5,003 nt of DNA. Origin: CAZDUS01 sp044344495. Lineage in GTDB: Bacteria; Verrucomicrobiota; Kiritimatiellia; CAIKKV01; CAITUY01. The notes under the pieces were generated by a model. The model was not told where the DNA came from and did no database searches. It was given only the letters and a program-made list of their open reading frames with translations. The position numbers and the translations under genes are program-made. The stretch lies in assembly GCA_044344495.1 (NCBI GenBank), contig JBIJCW010000163.1:1-5003 (forward strand), in the 5' to 3' direction. Positions 1-5,003 of this stretch are shown in pieces (within the stretch, counting starts at the first letter, position 1; the number at the start of each line of letters is the position of its first letter).

Positions 1-860
1 CCCCCTACCACCGAATCATCCCCGATGCGCAGATGCCCCCCCATCCCGGCCTGCCCTCCCATTTGAACCCGGCACCCGACATGCGAACTCCCCGCTATTC
101 CAACCTGGGCGGCAATCGCCGTATCCGCCCCAATGGTCACATTGTGGGCCACCTGGACCAGATTATCGATCTTCACCCCGTTGCCAATCCGCGTGACACC
201 AAATCGCGCCCGGTCAATCGTCGTGTTGGCCCCGATTTCCACATCGTCTCCAATCTCCACCACTCCCACCTGTGGCACTTTCGTCCAGTGCCCCGCCTCC
301 TTGACATACCCGAACCCATCGCTGCCAAGCACAGCACCATTATGCACAATCACACGGCTCCCCACCCGCGTATACTCGCGGAGGCTGACCAACGGATAGA
401 AACGGCAGTCGGCGCCCACTTCGCAGTCGCGCCCCACATAACACCCGGCAATCAATACCGTCCGGTCGCCGACACGGGCGCCCGACTCAATCACACAGTG
501 CGGCCCGATATGCACATCCCGGCCCAACTGCACCCCTTCGGCAATGATCGCCGTCGGATGAATCCCCGGCGTGTAGGCGATTGGGGGACGCGCAAGCCAA
601 ACCACCGCCTGCGCAAACGCGGCGTCCGCATTCTTGACGCGGATCAGCACGCTCGAACTCTCCCCCTGCCATGCCTCATTGACCAGCACCGCCGAGGCCT
701 TCGTCGTTTTAACCATGGCCGCATACCGCGGATTGCCAAGAAAACTCAAATCACCCGCCACGGCCGCATCCAGCGACGCCACACCGTTAATTTCGACCAA
801 CCCATCCCCTTCCACGCATCCGCCCAGACGGCGCGCCAATTCGTGAATGGCCAGTGACAT
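1..860 (-). CDS. lpxD: UDP-3-O-acylglucosamine N-acyltransferase LpxD (3' end cut off by window edge)
   Basis: LpxD transfers an R-3-hydroxyacyl chain from acyl carrier protein to the 2-amino group of UDP-3-O-acylglucosamine, the third step of cytoplasmic lipid A synthesis. The frame gives 286 residues from ATG at 860 and is still open at base 1; the family is usually about 340-350 residues, so some 55-65 residues are missing. Residues 1-100 form the N-terminal uridine-binding domain, with the LSFLGNPRY motif at 38-46 (F40 and Y46 match the uracil-contact positions). From about 101 onward the sequence follows the hexapeptide-repeat pattern of a left-handed beta-helix (HPTAIIAEGVQLG, then IGPHCVIESGARVG). 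The DGFGY motif is at 181-185. H239 in QVAHN and H276 in GGH fall at the same numbers as the catalytic-site histidines of E. coli LpxD. The start follows skp by 5 bp and has a good ribosome binding site. LpxA is the only close alternative; the N-terminal domain and DGFGY motif exclude it. Confidence 0.97.
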   Translation of the reverse strand, partial: MSLAIHELARRLGGCVEGDGLVEINGVASLDAAVAGDLSFLGNPRYAAMVKTTKASAVLVNEAWQGESSSVLIRVKNADAAFAQAVVWLARPPIAYTPGIHPTAIIAEGVQLGRDVHIGPHCVIESGARVGDRTVLIAGCYVGRDCEVGADCRFYPLVSLREYTRVGSRVIVHNGAVLGSDGFGYVKEAGHWTKVPQVGVVEIGDDVEIGANTTIDRARFGVTRIGNGVKIDNLVQVAHNVTIGADTAIAAQVGIAGSSHVGCRVQMGGQAGMGGHLRIGDDSVVG

Positions 861-865
861 CTCCG

Positions 866-1447
866 TTACTCCTTGCTCTCAGGTTTCCCGGCGTTCAGCA
901 GTTGGATCACCTGATCCGTAATATCCATCGCCGGACTGGCGTAGAGCACCGGCTCCAACCCGTTGGCCAGAAGTCCCCCCGACTCCAGAACCAGCCCGTA
1001 GCCGCCCTTGGCGGCACAGGCCTGCACGGCAGATTTCACAGCCTTGGCCAACTCGGAGTGGATCTTCCGCCCTTCGCCTTCAATCTGTTTCTTGCGCGAG
1101 GCCGCCTTTTCCCGGATGGTGTTCTCGTATTCAATCACCTCCGTAAGTTTGTCCTCAGCCTGTTCGCTTTTCCTGTCGCGAGCCTCCTCCGTCAGCGCCT
1201 TGTTCTGAGCCTCCGCACGGAGCGACTCAAATTCCTGCTTGAGCTTCCGGTGGTCCGCCAGCAACTTGTCGCGCTCAGCCGAAAAATCCTCCAACTGCTG
1301 TTGGATATGGGTGTCGGCCAGTTCCGTCTTGTAATACGCCTTCAATACCCGGCTGCCATCCACAACCGCGATCTTGGGTTCGCCCGCCGCAACAACCGCC
1401 GCCATCAAACCAACGATTGCCACCATCATGTTGAAACGCATCTTCAC
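866..1447 (-). CDS. skp: Skp/OmpH-family periplasmic chaperone
   Basis: This is a periplasmic holdase of the OmpH family, which keeps unfolded outer-membrane proteins soluble on their way to BamA. The 193-residue product has a basic start, a hydrophobic stretch at about 7-19 and a likely signal peptidase I site near A20-A21. The mature start KIAVVDGSRVL (25-35) is the usual first beta strand. Residues 45-135 are rich in Lys, Glu, Gln and Arg and fit the long coiled-coil tentacles. KGGYGLVLE (147-155) and LYASPAMDITDQVIQLLN (168-185) match the returning strands and C-terminal helix of the family. The length is slightly above the usual 160-180. The start shown is GTG at 1447; an in-frame ATG at 1441 would remove two residues and is equally possible. 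It lies 32 bp after bamA and 5 bp before lpxD, the conserved family neighbourhood. Sequence conservation in this family is low, so the call rests on fold pattern and context together. Confidence 0.92.
   Translation of the reverse strand: MKMRFNMMVAIVGLMAAVVAAGEPKIAVVDGSRVLKAYYKTELADTHIQQQLEDFSAERDKLLADHRKLKQEFESLRAEAQNKALTEEARDRKSEQAEDKLTEVIEYENTIREKAASRKKQIEGEGRKIHSELAKAVKSAVQACAAKGGYGLVLESGGLLANGLEPVLYASPAMDITDQVIQLLNAGKPESKE
869..874 (-). promoter_or_regulatory. Ribosome binding site of lpxD, overlapping the end of skp
   Basis: The minus strand reads AAGGAG, which forms the last two skp codons (Lys-Glu) just before the TAA stop. It is 8 bases from the lpxD ATG at 860, a good spacing, and it supports that start. 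The site implies translation of skp and lpxD from one message. Confidence 0.85.
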
Positions 1448-1451
1448 ACTT

Positions 1452-1456
1452 CCTCC
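1452..1456 (-). promoter_or_regulatory. Ribosome binding site of skp
   Basis: The minus strand reads GGAGG in the 32-bp gap between bamA and skp. It is 4 bases from the GTG at 1447 and 10 bases from the ATG at 1441. Neither spacing is ideal, so the site does not settle which start is used. No terminator-like hairpin is seen in the gap. Confidence 0.75.
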
Positions 1457-1479
1457 CTCTTCGTCTTCCCGCCATCCCG

Positions 1480-3813
1480 TCAGAACCCGTAACCGATCCA
1501 GAAACTGACATTCTCCGTCCGCGCCCGATCATCTGCCTGCATGACCGGCCACGCATAATCAAACCGGATCGGAAATCCGGGTATGTCCAGCCGTAACCCG
1601 ATCCCGGCCCCCGCTGACAGGCTTCCGAAATCGAAATCGTACGGATCAAAAGCCACATTGCCGATATCATAAAATCCCGCCAGCCGGAACTTGGGCACCC
1701 CGATCGGCATCGAATACTCCGCACTCGCCAGCATCAGGGTCTGCCCGCCACAAGGCCGCGTCTCTCCTGTACCGTCAGCCCGCTCGGCAATCGGTCCAAT
1801 CCATCGGTACCGAAACCCGCGGATGGTACGGGCTCCTCCCGCAAAAAGCCGCTCAGACAGCGGCACCTGGTCATCCCCACTGTCACCCATCATGTCGACA
1901 ACCTCAGCCCGCCCGCGAACACTCAAGACGTGACCCCACCACAAGGGGAAGTGAATGGTGCTGCCGACCTCAAGATCATACAGGTCCGTGTCGAATCCCA
2001 GCGGCCCTCCCATCAACGTGCTGGAGAAAAACGTCCGACTCCCGCGGGTCGGCAGAAAGAAATTATCGCGCGTATCACGAGTCCATGTCGCCGCCAGCGA
2101 ACTGGCAACCCGCTCCGGCTCGGAGAAAAAGAACTCCGTCCTCTCCCCGTTGTTGACAACCTCATATGCATTCGTGTCATCCACATTCTTGATGTTGACA
2201 CTCTCCAGCCGGTATTTCAGATCAAGGCGGTTCGGTCCCGCCAGCGGCACGCCCAAACCCAAGGCACCGCCCTGCCGCTGGACATCGTAATCACGATTGT
2301 TGTGCCGCTGACTGTAGAGATCCAGACTCAGCGCCAGTTGCCGGTCGAGGAACCACGGCTCCACGAAGGACAACGTGTAGTCCTCCCGCGTCGATCCTCC
2401 CTCGGCACGCAACTTGGCTTTCTGCCCTCCACCCACCGGCGGCCAGCTCCCAAGGTCAAAATTTCCCTGGCTGATTTCGACAAAACCCACCAGCTTGTCG
2501 ATGCTCGAGAACCCCGCCCCCGCCATGAATTGACCGGTCGGCTTCTCGTCAACGGAAAACACCAGATCACTCCGCTCCGGCACCGCCGTCGGCTCAGCGG
2601 TAGCAATCACGTTCTCAAAAAAGTTGAGGTTCCGAAGTTTACTCTCACTCTGGCGCACTTTGACGCCATCGTAGCGCTGCCCGGGATACACCTGCAGCTC
2701 ACGGCGAATGACCTTGTCTTTCGTAGTGCTGTTGCCGTGTATCAATACATTGCGAATAGTCGTCAATCGCCCTTCGGTCACCGTGAAACGAACATCCACA
2801 TCCCCTTCCTTCTCGCGCAAATCCAACCGATAGTTGGCCGCCGTCCCCATGTAACCCCGGCTCTCATAGTAATCGCGGATAGCCCCCGCCGCCTTGACAA
2901 TTTGTGCATCCGAGGCCACATCTCCGATCTTTAACCCGCACCCCCCCAGCAGCACCGATTCCTGAAATAACGTGGCCCCCGTAACCACCATCCGGGAGAC
3001 CCGGTAGGAGATCCCCTCCCGAAGTGAAATCGTGATGTCAAACTTGCCTGGCTTGATTTCCGAAATCTGCGGCTTCCCGATTTCCACATCCAGATACCCA
3101 CGATCCTTGTAAACCCCACGGATCCGCTCACATCCGGCGCGAAGGTCCTCCAGATCATAGGGCGTCCTGCGAAACCATCCCAGCGGATTATACCAGGCAG
3201 GAATGTTCATCGCCTCGTTCAAGGCCGAAACCTCGACGGCCTTGCACCCCGCGAACTTGACCTTCCTCACGCTGCGCTGATCACCTTCCCGGATATCAAT
3301 GCTCAGCGTAACCAACCCCGCCTTCTCATCCGCAACGCTCAGAGACCAGTTCACCGTCGCAAACGCATACGATCGCTTGCGGTATTCCTCCTTCAGTGCA
3401 ACCACACGCGCTGCCACCGCCGCATTGTCCAGGAAATCACCAGGCTTTAACCCGAGCAAGTCAATCACCTTGGTGGAGCCCAACGCTTCCGCCCCAGTCA
3501 CCCGAACCGGTTGCGTCAGTTTGTATTTCATCCGCACGGAATACACCAACACCGCCCCATTCGTTCCGGACTCCACCTCCGCAAGCACGTCTGAAAACCG
3601 TCCCGTGGCCAGAAGTTCGCGAACATCGCTTTTCACCAGGCCGCTGTCTAACTCCTGCCCCTCCCGCGCTGCCACACAAGCGCGGACCATCGCCTCATCC
3701 ACCTGGATTTTCCCCAACGGCCGTACATTCACCTTGCGAATGATGTCCGCATGCAACACGGAGGCACAACACATCATACCCAGAACCACGACCCCGCTCT
3801 TTCGCTTCATCAT
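1480..3813 (-). CDS. bamA: Outer-membrane protein assembly factor BamA (Omp85 family)
   Basis: BamA is the central barrel of the machine that folds and inserts beta-barrel proteins into the outer membrane. The product has 777 residues, near the family norm of about 800. Residues 1-22 form a signal peptide (MMKRK, a hydrophobic core, then VLHA before D23); the paired Cys at 15-16 lacks a proper lipobox. Five POTRA domains follow at roughly 24-95, 101-176, 180-267, 270-347 and 350-424. POTRA 3 carries a Trp-rich insertion (WYNPLGWFRR, 207-216). The barrel spans about 425-777. IRGF at 664-667 is the conserved (V/I)RGF motif of loop 6, and the protein ends FWIGYGF, a typical C-terminal beta-signal with final Phe. 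Loop 6 has one Cys (C688), not the pair of E. coli BamA. The ATG overlaps the dnaB stop as ATGA and has an AGGAGG seven bases upstream; the second codon is also ATG and could serve as start. TamA and other Omp85 proteins are less likely because they have three or fewer POTRAs. Confidence 0.97.
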   Translation of the reverse strand: MMKRKSGVVVLGMMCCASVLHADIIRKVNVRPLGKIQVDEAMVRACVAAREGQELDSGLVKSDVRELLATGRFSDVLAEVESGTNGAVLVYSVRMKYKLTQPVRVTGAEALGSTKVIDLLGLKPGDFLDNAAVAARVVALKEEYRKRSYAFATVNWSLSVADEKAGLVTLSIDIREGDQRSVRKVKFAGCKAVEVSALNEAMNIPAWYNPLGWFRRTPYDLEDLRAGCERIRGVYKDRGYLDVEIGKPQISEIKPGKFDITISLREGISYRVSRMVVTGATLFQESVLLGGCGLKIGDVASDAQIVKAAGAIRDYYESRGYMGTAANYRLDLREKEGDVDVRFTVTEGRLTTIRNVLIHGNSTTKDKVIRRELQVYPGQRYDGVKVRQSESKLRNLNFFENVIATAEPTAVPERSDLVFSVDEKPTGQFMAGAGFSSIDKLVGFVEISQGNFDLGSWPPVGGGQKAKLRAEGGSTREDYTLSFVEPWFLDRQLALSLDLYSQRHNNRDYDVQRQGGALGLGVPLAGPNRLDLKYRLESVNIKNVDDTNAYEVVNNGERTEFFFSEPERVASSLAATWTRDTRDNFFLPTRGSRTFFSSTLMGGPLGFDTDLYDLEVGSTIHFPLWWGHVLSVRGRAEVVDMMGDSGDDQVPLSERLFAGGARTIRGFRYRWIGPIAERADGTGETRPCGGQTLMLASAEYSMPIGVPKFRLAGFYDIGNVAFDPYDFDFGSLSAGAGIGLRLDIPGFPIRFDYAWPVMQADDRARTENVSFWIGYGF

Positions 3814-5003
3814 GGTTGCTCCTCCTGCATGTACCCAGGCTGAATCCCCGCCTCATCCACCCCATGATGGACACCGTCATGAAACCGGGTGTATTCCGCC
3901 ATAAACTCCAACCGGATCTCATCGTTCGTCGGCCCGTTGCGATTCTTAGCCACATCCACAAGCGCCAACGTTTCTTTGTCATGTTCCGGATGGGTCGGAA
4001 TCCGTGAAGGACGCTGTAGGAACATCACGATATCCGCATCCTGTTCGATCGATCCGGAATCCCGCAGGTCCGACAATTTTGGGCGCTCCGTCTTGTCACG
4101 CTGCTCCGCCGCACGACTCAACTGGCTAAGCACTAACACCGGGACATTCAGTTCCTTGGCCATCCCCTTGAGTCCGGCGGAAACCATCGAAATTTCAACC
4201 TGCCTGCTCTGCCTGCTGTATTCCGGCGCACGCAGCAACTGGAGGTAATCGACCACGATCAGTTGCACATCGTGCTTGACCTTCATCCGGCGTGCCCGCG
4301 CCCTGATTTCCGCAATTTCAAGCCCGGCGGTATCATCCAGAAAGATCGGCGCCGATACCAATGCATCCGCCGCATGAATCAACTTGTTGTGATTCACCTT
4401 GGTCAGAAACCCATCGCCCAATCGCTGCATGGACACTTCGGCCCGGCTGCAAATCATTCGCTTCACCAAGTCCACACACGACATTTCCAGGCTGAACACC
4501 CCCACCGGCTTCGGTCGCCCTTCAGGATCACCCCGACCCAACGACACATTCTCCACAATGTTCATCGCCAGTGAGGTCTTCCCCATCGACGGACGGGCCG
4601 CCAGAATAACCATATTCGAGGGCTTCAACCCCCCGATGCACCGGTCAATATCCCGGTACCCGGTCGAGATCCCCGAGATGCCCTTGTGTTCCGAATCCAG
4701 AAGCCGCACGATTTCGCGAACAAGATCTTCCCAAGGGCGCATCTGCCCATGCTGGTGCACCGTGATGTCAAAAAAGGACTGCTCCGCCGAACTGAGCACC
4801 GCCTGCGCGTCGGCATCAGATTGATAGCAATCCTTCTCGATTTCCCGCGAGGTCTCAATGACCCTGCGCAACAAATACCGGTCGCGAACAATATCAATGT
4901 AGTACTCGGCGTGCGCCGCCGTCGGGGTGGCATCCACAATCCGATTCAGCGCCATCGGACCGCCAATCCGATCCAGGACACCCGCCCCTTTCAGATGCTC
5001 GCC
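3810..5003 (-). CDS. dnaB: Replicative DNA helicase DnaB (5' end cut off by window edge)
   Basis: DnaB is the hexameric 5'-3' helicase that unwinds DNA at the replication fork and recruits primase. The frame is open to base 5003, giving 397 residues; about 80 N-terminal residues are missing. An ATG at 4955 is internal, since the 16 codons before it read on in family style (GAGVLDRIGG). Numbering from that Met, residues 1-65 end the N-terminal domain (PTAAHAEYYIDIVRDR, 11-26), followed by the linker helix. The RecA-like motor starts near 91: Walker A ARPSMGKTS (120-128, K126), the catalytic Glu in FSLEM (E157), Walker B LIVVDYLQL (232-240, D236), SQLSRAAEQR (277-286), LRDSGSIEQDAD (297-308) and KNRNGP (337-342), where R339 is the expected arginine finger. 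About six extra residues lie between the Walker A helix and FSLEM compared with E. coli DnaB. No intein is present. The stop overlaps the bamA start. RadA and phage helicases are less likely given the end-to-end match to bacterial DnaB motifs. Confidence 0.97.
   Translation of the reverse strand, partial: GEHLKGAGVLDRIGGPMALNRIVDATPTAAHAEYYIDIVRDRYLLRRVIETSREIEKDCYQSDADAQAVLSSAEQSFFDITVHQHGQMRPWEDLVREIVRLLDSEHKGISGISTGYRDIDRCIGGLKPSNMVILAARPSMGKTSLAMNIVENVSLGRGDPEGRPKPVGVFSLEMSCVDLVKRMICSRAEVSMQRLGDGFLTKVNHNKLIHAADALVSAPIFLDDTAGLEIAEIRARARRMKVKHDVQLIVVDYLQLLRAPEYSRQSRQVEISMVSAGLKGMAKELNVPVLVLSQLSRAAEQRDKTERPKLSDLRDSGSIEQDADIVMFLQRPSRIPTHPEHDKETLALVDVAKNRNGPTNDEIRLEFMAEYTRFHDGVHHGVDEAGIQPGYMQEEQP
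3821..3826 (-). promoter_or_regulatory. Ribosome binding site of bamA, inside dnaB
   Basis: The minus strand reads AGGAGG here, with 7 bases to the ATG at 3813. It lies in the last codons of dnaB (encoding QEEQ). Its strength and spacing support the ATG at 3813 as the start and indicate that bamA can be initiated independently as well as by reinitiation at the ATGA overlap. Confidence 0.85.
4200..4217 (-). repeat. Perfect 9-bp tandem duplication within dnaB
   Basis: The coding strand reads AGCAGGCAG twice in a row, in frame, giving Ser-Arg-Gln-Ser-Arg-Gln. It lies in the short loop after Walker B (residues 247-252 counted from the Met at 4955), a region that varies in length and sequence among DnaB proteins and is near the DNA-binding side of the motor domain. 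Both copies are exact, which suggests slippage or a recent duplication; chance in a Ser/Arg/Gln-rich loop is also possible. Confidence 0.7.

Noticed and set aside
33..857. Long plus-strand open frame (274 residues) opposite lpxD
   Set aside because: It is in exact codon register with lpxD on the other strand. Stops there would need TTA, CTA or TCA codons in lpxD, which are rare in this G-rich gene; the frame ends exactly where lpxD codon 2 is TCA. The product is His/Pro/Arg-rich with no recognisable domain.
1448..1479. Terminator or promoter in the bamA-skp gap
   Set aside because: At 32 bp the gap is mostly purine on the coding strand, with no inverted repeat or T-run and no convincing -35/-10 pair.
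854..1492. Plus-strand open frame (212 residues) opposite skp
   Set aside because: This is the antisense register of skp. Its Leu/Phe-rich look is the complement of the Lys/Glu-rich coiled coil, not a membrane protein.
1930..2934. Long plus-strand open frame (334 residues) opposite bamA
   Set aside because: It is also in antisense codon register with bamA, and the same codon bias explains it. The composition is unlike a folded protein, and the bamA frame is clearly the real one.
3769..3813. Possible lipoprotein signal at the BamA N-terminus (Cys-Cys at 15-16)
   Set aside because: The residues before the Cys are Gly-Met-Met, which does not fit a lipobox, and a normal signal peptidase I site (VLHA) follows a few residues later.
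3299..3904. Plus-strand open frame (201 residues) across the bamA-dnaB junction
   Set aside because: The composition is Ser/Thr/Pro/Arg-rich with no motif, and it is opposite the bamA signal peptide, POTRA 1-2 and the dnaB end, all of which are well conserved.

Overview
The window reads as a compact Gram-negative chromosomal segment with four genes, all on the minus strand. In transcription order (right to left) they are dnaB (replicative helicase, start beyond the right edge), bamA (outer-membrane protein assembly factor), skp/ompH (periplasmic chaperone) and lpxD (lipid A acyltransferase, end beyond the left edge). Together they occupy nearly every base. Long-range features such as promoters, terminators, RNA genes, mobile elements and CRISPR arrays are not visible.

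The organism must have an outer membrane with lipid A, because bamA, skp and lpxD lie together. The bamA-skp-lpxD order is widely conserved in Gram-negative bacteria. The base composition is moderately GC-rich, and the coding strand is strongly purine/G-rich, so the strand shown looks C-rich. The DnaB and BamA sequences feel closest to the Verrucomicrobia/Lentisphaerae/Kiritimatiellota side of the PVC group. That placement is an impression from sequence style and needs a database search.

Layout: 3810-5003 is the C-terminal part of DnaB, including the whole RecA-like motor domain. 1480-3813 is a full-length BamA of 777 residues, with a signal peptide, five POTRA domains and a 16-strand-type barrel ending in Phe. 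866-1447 is a Skp/OmpH-like chaperone of 193 residues. 1-860 is LpxD, 286 residues visible, with both catalytic-site histidines present.

The junctions are tight: dnaB and bamA overlap by 4 bp (ATGA), bamA and skp are 32 bp apart, and skp and lpxD are 5 bp apart. Each downstream gene has its own Shine-Dalgarno sequence. This suggests one transcript. BamA inserts outer-membrane barrels, Skp escorts unfolded barrels through the periplasm, and LpxD makes a lipid A precursor for the same membrane, so three of the four genes serve one process. The co-transcribed-looking replicative helicase is the only unexpected partner. I found no convincing previously undescribed system here.
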